A program made the translations under genes and the position numbers. From NCBI GenBank assembly GCA_035286365.1, contig DATHJZ010000110.1:1-36271 (forward strand): 36,271 nt of DNA, given 5' to 3'. Of the stretch, positions 1 to 8,433 are shown piece by piece. The notes under the pieces were generated by a model. That model worked only from the letters and a program-made list of their open reading frames with translations, did not search any database and was not told the origin of the DNA. Position 1 is the stretch's first letter. The number at the start of each line of letters is the position of its first letter. The stretch comes from CADEED01 sp035286365. GTDB lineage: Bacteria > Pseudomonadota > Gammaproteobacteria > Steroidobacterales > Steroidobacteraceae.

Positions 1-453
1 GTGGCGGCGCCGCCGGAGAAATCCGCGCTACCGGCCGTGGCCGATATCGCGAAGCTCCGCGGCGATGCGAAGCGCGGCGCGGTCGCCGCGGGAGCCTGCC
101 TCATGTGTCACCGCATCAAGGGACAGGGCGTGGACTACGCGCCGGCTCTCGATGGCTTCGCGAGCCGCCAGACGCGCGAGGTCGTCATCACCGCCATAGT
201 GGATCCGTCCAACGACATCGCCCACGGGTTTGAAGGCGCGGAACTCACGTTGCAGGACGGCCGCAAGGTTCACGGCATGGTGCTGAGCGGCGGTAATCCA
301 CTCGTCGTGCAGAGCACCGGGGGCGTAACGCAGATGATTCCCGCCGGGCTCATCAAGGAGCGCAAGCGGCTCGGCCGTTCGCTGATGTTGAGCGCGGATC
401 AGCTCGGGCTCAGCGCGCAGCAGGTGGCGGACGTCGTGGCGTACCTGAAGTAG
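1..453 (+). CDS. C-terminal part of a heme-binding c-type cytochrome domain protein (5' end outside window)
   Basis: The visible 150 residues hold one c-type heme site, C-L-M-C-H, at about residues 33-37. A 'DPSNDIAHGFE' stretch follows, then a beta-rich segment with 'LQDGRKVHGMVL', and the protein ends in 'QQVADVVAYLK'. This order (CxxCH, DPS..I..G.E, DGR..G, final VAYLK) is that of the TIGR02603-type heme-binding domain found at the C-terminus of large secreted PQQ- or sorbosone-dehydrogenase-like proteins. The frame is open to base 1 with no signal peptide and no ribosome binding site, so the GTG at base 1 is probably an internal valine of a longer periplasmic redox protein. Its electron donor or substrate domain lies upstream and cannot be seen. 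The following gene has its own promoter candidate, so this is probably the last gene of its unit. Confidence 0.75.
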   Translation: MAAPPEKSALPAVADIAKLRGDAKRGAVAAGACLMCHRIKGQGVDYAPALDGFASRQTREVVITAIVDPSNDIAHGFEGAELTLQDGRKVHGMVLSGGNPLVVQSTGGVTQMIPAGLIKERKRLGRSLMLSADQLGLSAQQVADVVAYLK

Positions 454-467
454 TAGATAGCGATCGA

Positions 468-496
468 TTGACTTCGCCGGGACGGGCTCCTAGCAT
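468..496 (+). promoter_or_regulatory. Sigma70-like promoter for the glyoxalase-superfamily gene
   Basis: A -35 box TTGACT (468-473, 5 of 6 matches to consensus) and a -10 box TAGCAT (491-496, 4 of 6) are separated by exactly 17 bases. The predicted transcript would start near 503, about 140 nt ahead of the preferred start codon at 646. No factor-binding palindrome is evident. This is a pattern match only. Confidence 0.45.
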
Positions 497-645
497 CGAG
501 GCAGGCTTGTGATGCGGCCTGCCGCTTGCGCCCCTCGTGGGACGGTGAACGCATCCATTGTCGACTCGATCTGATCCCTCACCACCTGGCGAACGGATCG
601 GCAATGCAAGCGCTGATCGAATCGTTCGTCCGGACGGAGGATCGG

Positions 646-1215
646 ATGCGTACCTATCTACAATCCAAGGGCATGGCGAAGTCGCTGCGCGAATCGCTGG
701 CCGCATTGGGGGTCGAACTCACCCACAGCCAGTGCCTCGAAATCGTCGCGCAGCAATTCGGCTTCCACGACTGGAACATACTCGCGGGGAAAATAAGCCT
801 CGAGACGACGCCGGTCGAGGCAGGCACAGGACCCGTCTCGCTCGAGCCGCCGATACCCGTGTTGCGGATCACTTCACTCAAGGCCGCCGGAGAGTTCTAC
901 GTGGACTTCCTGGGTTTCAAGTTCGATTGGGGCAATGACGAGCCGCAGGCAGCGCGGGCGTATGCGCAGGTCTCGCGCGGCGGTGTGCAACTGCATCTCG
1001 CCGAGAACAGCGAGGGCGGCAGACCCGGCGCGCTGCTGTTCCGCGACATGACCGGTCTCACCGCGCTGCATCGCGAGCTCGCCGCGCGCAAGGGCAAGTT
1101 TGCGCCCACGGAGATCCGCTTCACGCCGTGGGATTCGCGCGAGTTCGAGGTGATCGACCCGTTCGGGAATCAACTGCGGTTCTCGGAGAACAATCCGCCG
1201 GGGGTCGCGCGCTGA
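646..1215 (+). CDS. Glyoxalase/bleomycin-resistance (VOC) superfamily protein with N-terminal helical domain
   Basis: The protein has 189 aa. Residues 1-45 form the helical domain often found before bacterial VOC folds: 'KGMAKSLRESLAALGVELTHSQCLEIVAQQFGFHDWNIL'. Residues about 65-185 are a single VOC module, with 'VLRITSLKAAGEFYVDFLGFKFDW' as the first beta-alpha unit and 'FEVIDPFGNQLRFSE' as the closing strand. Proteins of this type bind small hydrophobic or metal-chelating molecules; the substrate cannot be read from the sequence. I chose ATG 646 because GGAGG lies at 636-640, five bases upstream, and because the helical domain begins directly after it. ATG 604 and TTG 526 are in-frame alternatives that would add 14 or 40 residues of non-conserved look. 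It sits between an unrelated cytochrome gene and the metal-efflux operon, with no shared function apparent. Confidence 0.8.
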   Translation: MRTYLQSKGMAKSLRESLAALGVELTHSQCLEIVAQQFGFHDWNILAGKISLETTPVEAGTGPVSLEPPIPVLRITSLKAAGEFYVDFLGFKFDWGNDEPQAARAYAQVSRGGVQLHLAENSEGGRPGALLFRDMTGLTALHRELAARKGKFAPTEIRFTPWDSREFEVIDPFGNQLRFSENNPPGVAR

Positions 1216-1241
1216 CGCCCTCCAATGCATAATCGCCGCGA

Positions 1242-1643
1242 ATGATCGCTCAGGGCACATCGGCTTCACTATTCAATCGTTTGCGACGGCACTCCGCGTT
1301 GCGCGGGATGCTCGTGTTCGTCGCTCTGCTTGTTTCGCAAGATTCTCTCGCCTGCGTGTTCGATAACGCGGCGCAAACAGTGATTGCCGCCGACTCGCCA
1401 GTGTCGGCCCTCTCGGCAAGTTCCTCGCCAACCTCCGACGAAGCACCGGGCGACGATTCGTGCGCGCAATGCATCGGCTGCGTGTATTGCGGCGGCTGCT
1501 GCAGCTTCGCCGTGACTTTCCGGCCGGCCGACACCCTCATTGCGCTTGCCATCGCTGGCTGCGAAAGAATCGGTTTTGCCACCACGGCGTCCAAGACCTG
1601 GACGCCTCCGACGCTCCTCAGGCCTCCAAACAACCTCGCCTGA
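1242..1643 (+). CDS. Small Cys-rich exported protein at the head of the metal-efflux operon
   Basis: A 133-aa protein with a basic N-terminus and a hydrophobic segment (about residues 22-38) ending in 'DSLA', as in a signal peptide. A Ser/Ala-rich linker follows, then a tight cysteine cluster at about residues 73-87 (C-AQ-C-IG-C-VY-C-GG-CC). The tail 'TPPTLLRPP' resembles the Pro-rich ends of small CzcI/DUF2946-type proteins encoded just before czcC genes. That family usually carries histidines; here cysteines dominate, so homology is uncertain and the comparison rests mainly on position and size. A periplasmic metal-binding or sensing role is inferred from the thiols and the neighbours. An alternative in-frame start is ATG 1308, which would leave the same signal peptide with a shorter n-region. 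The gap to czcC is 49 nt. Confidence 0.55.
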   Translation: MIAQGTSASLFNRLRRHSALRGMLVFVALLVSQDSLACVFDNAAQTVIAADSPVSALSASSSPTSDEAPGDDSCAQCIGCVYCGGCCSFAVTFRPADTLIALAIAGCERIGFATTASKTWTPPTLLRPPNNLA

Positions 1644-1692
1644 CAGCGGCCGGCATCGCCGGTGTTCGTTCGGTTCGTTTGGAGGATTTCAC

Positions 1693-2958
1693 ATGGCATT
1701 CCGCAGTGTGGCGACTATCGCCGCCGTCAACCTGTTGTGCGGGCTCGTCTGGGCGCAGGCACCTCGGGTAGTTACGCTTGATGAGGCATTCACGCGCACT
1801 CTCGAGAAACACCCCGCGCTCGCGCGCTATGGGTACTTGCACGACGCCGCGCTCGCGCTGGTCGACGCGGATTCACAGCACCCACCGCTGCGCGTCGATC
1901 TCGAGCTCGAGAATGCTCCCAGGTCCGGGCAGGCCTCATCATTCGACAGCGCGGAAGCCACGCTGAGTCTGGCGTCGGTTTTCGAGCGAGGTGGGAAATT
2001 GGCAGCGCGGCGAGCGGTCGCCGCAGCGAATCTCGATGCACTCACGCTGCGGCAGGAGCAGGAACGCGCCGATCTCCTGGCGGAAGTTGCCCGGCGCTAC
2101 CTCGACGTGCTGACCGCGCAATCGCTCGCCGACCTCGCAACACTCGATGTCGCGCAGCGTGAGACGGCCGTGAGGGTGGCGAACCAGCGCGTGCGAGCAG
2201 GCGCGACGCCGGACTCGGTACGCCTGGCCGCGGAGGCTGCTCTCACCCGCGCCGGAATACAGCGCGATCGCAACCGGATTCAGATCGAGGCGTCGATGCG
2301 CAGCCTCGCCATTCTCTGGGGTCATCGCGAGCTGGATTTCGATCGCGTCACCGGAGACCCGCTCGGACTTCCTTCAGTGCCGTCACTCGATGATCTGCGC
2401 TCGCTGCTCGAGCGCAATCCCGAACTGCGGCAATTCGCGGATGCGACGCGCGTGCGGGAAGCGCGCGTACAGCTCGCGCGTTCGGCTCGCACCACCGACA
2501 TCGATTGGCGCGCCGGGGTGCGGCGCCTCGAGGAAGACGGGTCATGGGCGGCCGTCGTGGGTGTTTCCGTTCCGCTCGGAAGTGCGAGCCGAGCGGCGCC
2601 CGGTATTCGCGCAGCGCAAGCGGAGCTTGCCGCGTTGTCGCTCGAGCGCGAAGCGCAGGTGCTCACATTGGAAAGCACTCTGGTCGATGCGCATCTGCGC
2701 TTGACCGGCGCCAGCGCTGAAGTCGTCGCGTTGCGCGATCTGCTGCTGCCAAAGCTCGATCTGGCGGAACGGGCGGCGGAGCGCGCATTTCGCGCGGGCG
2801 CACTCTCTTACATCGAATGGTCGCAGGTGCAGACGGAAGTCATGGCCGCGCGCCGCGAGCAACTGCTCACGGCGATCGAGGCACGGCGCGCGTTGATCGA
2901 AATCCAGCGGCTGACCGGAAACCCATTCATCGCCGAAAACACGAGGACGCAGCCATGA
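1693..2958 (+). CDS. czcC: CzcC-type outer membrane factor of a heavy-metal RND efflux pump
   Basis: The protein has 421 aa, close to the usual size of CzcC/CusC proteins. The start ATG 1693 has GGAGG at 1681-1685, and the first about 23 residues are a signal peptide ending 'VWAQA'. Two long Ala/Arg/Leu-rich helical hairpin repeats follow, the architecture of the TolC/OEP family ('LDEAFTRTLEKHPAL' early; 'RAFRAGALSYIEWSQVQTEV' and 'ALIEIQRLTG' late). The trimer would form the outer-membrane channel for the adaptor and pump encoded downstream. The stop codon overlaps the start of the adaptor gene by 4 nt (ATGA), so the two are translationally coupled. No lipobox is present, unlike CusC. No metal-responsive regulator gene is present nearby. 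Confidence 0.9.
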   Translation: MAFRSVATIAAVNLLCGLVWAQAPRVVTLDEAFTRTLEKHPALARYGYLHDAALALVDADSQHPPLRVDLELENAPRSGQASSFDSAEATLSLASVFERGGKLAARRAVAAANLDALTLRQEQERADLLAEVARRYLDVLTAQSLADLATLDVAQRETAVRVANQRVRAGATPDSVRLAAEAALTRAGIQRDRNRIQIEASMRSLAILWGHRELDFDRVTGDPLGLPSVPSLDDLRSLLERNPELRQFADATRVREARVQLARSARTTDIDWRAGVRRLEEDGSWAAVVGVSVPLGSASRAAPGIRAAQAELAALSLEREAQVLTLESTLVDAHLRLTGASAEVVALRDLLLPKLDLAERAAERAFRAGALSYIEWSQVQTEVMAARREQLLTAIEARRALIEIQRLTGNPFIAENTRTQP

Positions 2959-3878
2959 GCGCTTTCTTACGTGCGTTTGCGCTTCTTGCGCTCGCAGGCT
3001 CGATGCTGACTGGCTGCGAAGACAACGAAGCCAGCCACGCCAATGGCGAAGCCGCCGAGCATCATGACGAAGTCACTATCGACGAGAAGACCGCCGCCGA
3101 GCTCGGACTTCGTACCGCGCGGGTGGGCCCCGGCGTGGTGCGCGATGATCACGAAGTACAAGGCTTGCTCACGCCCATCGAAGGAAGACACGCGCGCGTG
3201 CGGGCACGTTTCCCCGGGCCGGTGCAGGCCGTGCGCGTTGGCGTGGGCGATGCAGTCAGGCGTGGACAAACGCTCGCTATCGTCGAGAGCAACGTCAGCC
3301 TCTCCACTTATGCGATCGAAGCGCCGTTCGCCGGAACGATCCTCGACGTGTGGGCGGGCCCCGGCGATCTCGCGGGCGATGATCCGTTGTTCGAACTGGC
3401 GGATCTGTCATCGCTGTGGGTGGATCTGCACCTGTTCGGCGGCGACGCGCAGCACATCACGCCGGGGCTGCCGGTGGAGATCACTCGCCTGAGTGACGGC
3501 GCCCAGGCGATCACGACGCTCGATCGCATACTGCCGGGGACCGCGACGGCCAGTCAGAGCACCGTCGCGCGTGCCACGATCAAAAACTCCGATGGTCAGT
3601 GGCGGCCCGGATCCGCCGTGCGCGCGCGCGTGACAGTAGCCGAGCGCCAGGCGGCGATCGTCGTACCACTCAGTGCGCTCCAGCTCTTCGAGGAAGAAAC
3701 GGTCGTCTTCATTCATGAGTCGGGCAGGTACGCGCCGCGGCCGCTGAAACTCGGCGAGCGCGACGCACGGAACGCGGAGGTGCTCGAGGGTCTGAACGCG
3801 GGCGATGAGATCGTCGTCGAGCAGAGCTATCTCATCAAGGCGGACCTCGAGAAAGAGAGTGCGGCCCATGAACATTGA
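2955..3878 (+). CDS. czcB: CzcB-type periplasmic adaptor lipoprotein of the heavy-metal efflux pump
   Basis: The protein has 307 aa. The N-terminus is a lipoprotein signal with lipobox L-T-G-C (Cys21), so the adaptor is probably lipid-anchored. After a short His-containing stretch ('EHHDEV') comes the barrel-sandwich (lipoyl-like) half-motif 'GPVQAVRVGVGDAVRRGQTLAIVES', its partner 'EAPFAGTILDVWAGPGDLA', a beta-barrel domain and a membrane-proximal domain ending 'LNAGDEIVVEQSYLIKADLEKE'. This is the membrane-fusion protein order. The usual long alpha-hairpin between the two lipoyl halves is nearly absent ('SNVSLSTY' only), so the contact with the CzcC tip would be short. The protein ends H-E-H. 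Its gene overlaps czcC by 4 nt and czcA by 11 nt. Confidence 0.9.
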   Translation: MSAFLRAFALLALAGSMLTGCEDNEASHANGEAAEHHDEVTIDEKTAAELGLRTARVGPGVVRDDHEVQGLLTPIEGRHARVRARFPGPVQAVRVGVGDAVRRGQTLAIVESNVSLSTYAIEAPFAGTILDVWAGPGDLAGDDPLFELADLSSLWVDLHLFGGDAQHITPGLPVEITRLSDGAQAITTLDRILPGTATASQSTVARATIKNSDGQWRPGSAVRARVTVAERQAAIVVPLSALQLFEEETVVFIHESGRYAPRPLKLGERDARNAEVLEGLNAGDEIVVEQSYLIKADLEKESAAHEH

Positions 3879-6800
3879 GCGCTCGCGCCTCGAAAGCGTG
3901 ATTCGATTCGCGATCGCGCATCGCTGGCTGGTCCTTACATTGACGCTTGCGGTGACCGCGGTTGGGGCGTGGAGCTTCATGCGGCTGCCGATCGACGCCA
4001 CGCCCGACATCACGAACGTGCAGGTACAAATCAACACCGAGGCGCCCGGATACTCGCCGCTCGAAACGGAGCAACGGGTCACCTTCGCGATCGAGACCGC
4101 GCTCGCGGGCCTCCCGAGACTCGAATACACGCGCTCGATGTCGCGGTACGGCCTCTCACAAGTGACGGTCGTCTTTGCGGACGGTACGGACATCTTCTTC
4201 GCGCGACAGCAAGTCGCCGAGCGAATCGCACAGGTCGAGTCGCAGCTTCCGTCCGGGCTCGAGCCCGAGCTCGGTCCGATCGCGACGGGCATGGGGGAGA
4301 TCTTCATGTACACGGTCACGGCGGATGCGTCCGCCCGGCGCCCGGATGGCAAAGCCTGGACCACGATGGACCTGCGATCGCTGCACGATTGGGTAGTCAG
4401 GCCGCAGTTGCGCAACACGCGTGGTGTCACGGAGGTCAGCGCGATCGGTGGATTCGTGCGGCAAATCCATGTGACGCCGGACCCGGCGCGCCTGCTCGCT
4501 CATGGATTTACGCTCGACGACGTCGTCAATGCGCTTGCCGAGAACAATCAGAACGTCGGTGCGGGCTACATCGAACGCAGCGGACAACAGCTGCTCGTTC
4601 GCGTCCCCAATCAGGCGCACGACATGGCGGCTCTCGAGACCATCGTGCTCGATCGCCGCGATGGAGTGCCGATCCGGATTCGCGATGTTGCCGCAGTGCG
4701 CGAGGGCAGTGAGTTGCGCAGCGGCGCCGCGACGCAGAACGGGCAGGAAGTGGTGTTGGGCACGGTGTTCATGTTGATCGGCGAGAACAGCCGCACCGTG
4801 GCACGGGCCGCGGCCGCGAAACTCAAGGACATCCAGAAGAGCCTGCCGAAAGGCGTATTGATCGAGGCGGTGTACGACCGCACCAGCCTCGTCGATCGCA
4901 CCATCGCTACGGTACGCACCAGCCTGGTCGAAGGCGCACTGCTGGTCATCGTGGTGTTGTTCGTGATGCTCGGCAATCTGCGGGCGGCGCTCATCACCGC
5001 CGCGGTGATTCCGCTGTCGATGCTCATGACCGTCATGGGCATGGTGCGCGGAGGTGTGTCGGGCAATCTGATGAGCCTGGGCGCGCTCGACTTCGGGTTG
5101 ATCGTCGATGGCGCGGTCATCATCGTGGAGAACGCGCTGCGCCGCTTCGGCGCGGAGCAAGCGCGGCTTGGCCGCGTCCTGCTGCGCGACGAGCGATTCG
5201 AGTTGGCCGCGCGCGCGACTGCGGAAGTCATCCGCCCGAGCCTCTTCGGCATCGGCACCATCACGGCCGTCTACCTGCCGATCTTCGCTCTCACGGGGAT
5301 CGAAGGAAAAATGTTTCATCCGATGGCCATCACCGTCGTGCTCGCGTTGACGAGCGCGATGCTGCTGTCACTCACGTTTGTGCCCGCGGGCTTGGCACTG
5401 TTTCTGAGAGGGCGTATTGCCGAACACGAGAATCGCGTGCTGCGCGCGGTTTACGAGCGATTCGAGCCTGCGCTGCGCTGGTCGCTCGCGCACCGTGTCC
5501 CGGTCGCGGTTGCCGCGACAGTGCTCGTGGCGCTGTCAGGGCTCCTCGCGACACGGCTGGGGACGGAATTCATTCCGAACCTCGATGAGGGCGACGTCGC
5601 AGTGCATGCCCTGCGGATTCCCGGGACGAGTCTTACCCAGGCGGTGCACATGCAGCAGGCGCTCGACAAGCGCCTCGCCAAGCTACCGGAGACCGAGCGC
5701 GTCTTCAGTCGCATCGGCACCGCGGAGGTGGCGAACGATCCCATGCCGCCCTCGATGACCGATACGTTCGTGATGATGAAGCCGCGCGCGGACTGGCCTG
5801 ACCCGCAAAGAGCCAAGCCTGATCTGTTGAAAGAGATAGAAGCGGTCGCCCGATCACTGCCGGGCAACAACTACGAATTCACGCAGCCTATCCAGATGCG
5901 GATGAACGAGTTGATTTCCGGCGTTCGCGCGGACGTGGCGATCAAGATCTACGGCGACGATCTCGACATTCTGAACCGACTCGCTGCGCGCGCGGCGGGT
6001 ATCGCGCGTGAGGTGCCGGGCGCGGCCGATGTGCGTGTCGAAGAAACGTCCGGCCTGCCGATGCTGGTGGTCATTCCGGATCGCCAGTCCTTGTCGCGCT
6101 ATGGCCTCAATCCTCGCGACGTGCAGCGAGCGGTGAGTACTGCGGTCGGTGGGACGGTGGCCGGCCAGTTCATCGAAGGTGACCGGCGCGCCGACATCGT
6201 CGTGCGACTGCCCGAACCATTGCGACAGAGTCCGGAATGGCTGGCGGACTTGCCGATTCCCCGCACCACGCAGTCCAATGAAGATGAGTCCTCACGCGGC
6301 GCCAACTGGGCGGCGGGTGAGCCGCAGTTCGTACCATTGCGCGAGGTGGCGCGCATCGAGGAATCGAACGGGCCTAACCAGATCAATCGCGAAAACGGCA
6401 AACGCCGGGTGGTCGTCACCGCCAACGTGCGTGACCGCGACCTGGGCGGATTCGTCGCCGAGGTCCGCGAACGTCTCGACAGCAGGCTGCGCGCGCCGCC
6501 GGGATACTGGGTCGACTATGGCGGCACGTTCGAACAACTGATTTCCGCTGCGCAGAGGTTGAGTGTCGTCGTGCCGGTTGCGCTCGCGATCATTTTCGCG
6601 TTGCTCTTCTTCGCGTTCAGCTCGATGCGCGCCGCGATTGCGATCTTCAGCGGTGTACCGCTGGCTCTGACAGGAGGCATCGTCGCGTTGTGGTTGCGGG
6701 ACATGCCGATGTCGATCTCGGCCGGCGTCGGCTTCATCGCACTCTCGGGTGTCGCCGTCCTCAACGGCCTCGTGATGGTCGGGCTCATACGCACCCTGGA

Positions 6801-7059
6801 GAGCGGCGGTCTCGGCATCGACGCGGCAATCCTGGGCGGAGCCATGGGACGATTGCGCGCGGTGCTGGTGACGGCGCTCGTCGCATCGTTGGGATTCCTG
6901 CCGATGGCGCTCAACGTGGGGCCGGGGGCCGAGGTGCAGCGACCGGTAGCCACGGTCGTCATAGGCGGAATCATTTCGTCGACGTTGCTTACGCTTTTCG
7001 TACTGCCCGGTCTCTATCGACTGCTCTCGCGCAAGGCACTCAATTCCATCCCGGATTGA
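3868..7059 (+). CDS. czcA: CzcA/HME-type RND heavy-metal efflux pump
   Basis: The 1063-aa inner-membrane proton/metal antiporter has the usual length and two-fold repeat: a first transmembrane helix at about residues 14-33, periplasmic loops, six helices around residues 345-540, and the second half repeating this. The key helix reads D-F-G-L-I-V-D-G-A-V-I-I-V-E-N with D408, D414 and E421, matching the Asp/Asp/Glu proton-relay triad of CzcA. The D-F-G-x-x-x-D-G-A form favours divalent ions (Co/Zn/Cd/Ni) over the Cu/Ag CusA type. That is a family-based prediction; the exact metal is unknown. The start ATG 3868 lies inside the end of czcB (11-nt overlap). The last 20 nt overlap the end of the convergent DUF3187 gene. 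Confidence 0.93.
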   Translation: MNIERSRLESVIRFAIAHRWLVLTLTLAVTAVGAWSFMRLPIDATPDITNVQVQINTEAPGYSPLETEQRVTFAIETALAGLPRLEYTRSMSRYGLSQVTVVFADGTDIFFARQQVAERIAQVESQLPSGLEPELGPIATGMGEIFMYTVTADASARRPDGKAWTTMDLRSLHDWVVRPQLRNTRGVTEVSAIGGFVRQIHVTPDPARLLAHGFTLDDVVNALAENNQNVGAGYIERSGQQLLVRVPNQAHDMAALETIVLDRRDGVPIRIRDVAAVREGSELRSGAATQNGQEVVLGTVFMLIGENSRTVARAAAAKLKDIQKSLPKGVLIEAVYDRTSLVDRTIATVRTSLVEGALLVIVVLFVMLGNLRAALITAAVIPLSMLMTVMGMVRGGVSGNLMSLGALDFGLIVDGAVIIVENALRRFGAEQARLGRVLLRDERFELAARATAEVIRPSLFGIGTITAVYLPIFALTGIEGKMFHPMAITVVLALTSAMLLSLTFVPAGLALFLRGRIAEHENRVLRAVYERFEPALRWSLAHRVPVAVAATVLVALSGLLATRLGTEFIPNLDEGDVAVHALRIPGTSLTQAVHMQQALDKRLAKLPETERVFSRIGTAEVANDPMPPSMTDTFVMMKPRADWPDPQRAKPDLLKEIEAVARSLPGNNYEFTQPIQMRMNELISGVRADVAIKIYGDDLDILNRLAARAAGIAREVPGAADVRVEETSGLPMLVVIPDRQSLSRYGLNPRDVQRAVSTAVGGTVAGQFIEGDRRADIVVRLPEPLRQSPEWLADLPIPRTTQSNEDESSRGANWAAGEPQFVPLREVARIEESNGPNQINRENGKRRVVVTANVRDRDLGGFVAEVRERLDSRLRAPPGYWVDYGGTFEQLISAAQRLSVVVPVALAIIFALLFFAFSSMRAAIAIFSGVPLALTGGIVALWLRDMPMSISAGVGFIALSGVAVLNGLVMVGLIRTLESGGLGIDAAILGGAMGRLRAVLVTALVASLGFLPMALNVGPGAEVQRPVATVVIGGIISSTLLTLFVLPGLYRLLSRKALNSIPD

Positions 7060-8122
7060 ACGAATAGCCAAACTGCAATCCGACGTCGGGCGTGTTGTTG
7101 ATGTAGCCGATGTTCTCAGTCAGCGCGACCGAAACCAGATGTGCACCGCGGCGATGATGAATACCGGCGCTGAGCTGGGTCTTCGTGCCGCGCAATTCAC
7201 GCAGATCCGTCTGTTCACGCCCATACACGCTGCGGCTCACGTAGCCCTGCAGAATGACATTGGTGCGCGGCGTCAGCCGGCGCTCGTAGCCAAGGACCAG
7301 GGTGGGCAGCACTCGCGCAGGTTCCTCCACCAGGTTGGTGGTGCCGGCGTAGTACACCGCGGCGAGATTCAGGTACAGCGCATTCCTGCCCGAGAATCGC
7401 TGCAGGCTCATCTGGGCACCATAGTCGGTCCGACCGGTAGATAGGGCAGCGCTGCGGCTCGACAATGGCACCTTGATGGCGGTCTCGAGAGACATCCGCC
7501 AGCGGTCGTCCGCGGAGCCCCGCGTGTAGCGGACGCCGAACACGGGATCGAGCAGGCCGCCGTCTCCGGGGGAATCGAATGCGGTGTACTGGCTGGATTT
7601 GAGATCGAATAGCACGTTGTAGTCATTGCGCGCCGCGGCCGGCCGCCCGAAGCGCGGCGCATCGATGAGCCGGTGAAAAGATTCGATGGTGCTGTCCAGG
7701 AATCCGCCGCCAAAACCGGCGCCGCTCACGATGGTGTAAGCACCCCAGCGCTCCGAGAACTGGTAGTTGATCACCACGTCGAGCTGCGCCATCTCCAGGT
7801 CGAGTAGATAGTTCTCGCCGGGCAGGTCGCGAATCGCCTGCAGTTCCGCGGGTCCCAGCTCCCGGCGCCCCTCGAGTGAGTTGAGGTATTTTTCGACGTT
7901 CGGACTCGTGGCCCAGGTGTTCTGATAGGCGAAATCCGTCTCGATCGTCCATTTGCCGGGCGTTGGTGAGCCGGGAAAGCCGGGGCGCATGTCGAGCCGC
8001 AGATATCCGAACGGCGTGAGATCGCGGGCTCGCAACAGACCGAAGAATGCCGGATCGCTCGCCGCCGACAGCGGCGCGCTTGCCACACACAAGACCAGGA
8101 CTGTTAGCCACTTTGCGTTCAC
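7040..8122 (-). CDS. DUF3187-family outer-membrane beta-barrel-like protein
   Basis: A 360-aa protein with a signal peptide (hydrophobic residues 5-20, cleavage near 'LSAA|SDP'). It then has alternating amphipathic strands typical of a porin-like barrel: 'VINYQFSERWGAYTIVSGAGFGGGF', 'TLVLGYERRLTPRTNVILQGYVS', and an aromatic-rich end 'VGLQFGYSFNPGWN'. The segments 'FGYLRLDMRPGFPG' and 'WTIETDFAYQNTW' fit the DUF3187 family, whose function is not established. The gene reads toward czcA and overlaps its 3' end by 20 nt, so the two transcripts are complementary at their ends. Proximity to a metal pump may be accidental. The strand from 8122 upstream faces the promoter region of the lipoprotein gene at 8434. 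Confidence 0.75.
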   Translation of the reverse strand: MNAKWLTVLVLCVASAPLSAASDPAFFGLLRARDLTPFGYLRLDMRPGFPGSPTPGKWTIETDFAYQNTWATSPNVEKYLNSLEGRRELGPAELQAIRDLPGENYLLDLEMAQLDVVINYQFSERWGAYTIVSGAGFGGGFLDSTIESFHRLIDAPRFGRPAAARNDYNVLFDLKSSQYTAFDSPGDGGLLDPVFGVRYTRGSADDRWRMSLETAIKVPLSSRSAALSTGRTDYGAQMSLQRFSGRNALYLNLAAVYYAGTTNLVEEPARVLPTLVLGYERRLTPRTNVILQGYVSRSVYGREQTDLRELRGTKTQLSAGIHHRRGAHLVSVALTENIGYINNTPDVGLQFGYSFNPGWN

Positions 8123-8433
8123 CGCGCTCTCCAGGATCGACGACGATGGACGCGCGCACGCATCACATTGCCAGTTGCAGGAATGCTGGCATCACGGGAT
8201 TCGGAAAACGATTACACAAAGGGCTTAGATAGCTCCCCCGTTAGGGGCAGAAGTTGCTAGCCAGATTGACTGTGTCGGCGAGGGCTGACGCCCGGGAAGG
8301 CGTCTTGAATTCACTTGTCAGGCACGATCGCCGGCCGGAACTGTCGCCCGCAGACGACGAGTTACGCCCGGTGTCAACCGCTCGCGTCATCGTGCGTTTG
8401 CTTCCCCAGTACCCAACAATCGGGGAGTTTTTT
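8123..8433. other. 311-bp divergent intergenic region with two small inverted repeats
   Basis: This region separates two divergent genes and should hold both promoters. It contains TGCCAG...CTGGCA (8169-8174 and 8186-8191, 11-nt spacer) and CCCC-GTTA-GGGG (8236-8247), both of which could be protein-binding sites or small hairpins. I found no convincing -35/-10 pair with 16-18 nt spacing. GGGGAG at 8421-8426 is the ribosome binding site of the gene starting at 8434. The frame of that gene is open back to 8254, but that part has neither a start signal nor a signal peptide. No other coding sequence is supported here. Confidence 0.4.
8236..8247. repeat. Short inverted repeat CCCC-GTTA-GGGG
   Basis: A perfect 4-bp GC arm pair around GTTA lies midway between two divergent genes, about 190 nt ahead of the lipoprotein start. 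Similar C-run/TTA/G-run dyads occur upstream of exported-protein genes in other proteobacteria, which suggests an operator. The short arms make chance a real possibility. Confidence 0.25.

Noticed and set aside
3408..4430. Minus-strand open frame across the czcB/czcA junction (340 codons)
   Set aside because: Antisense shadow of two clear genes; Ser/Arg-rich with no fold.
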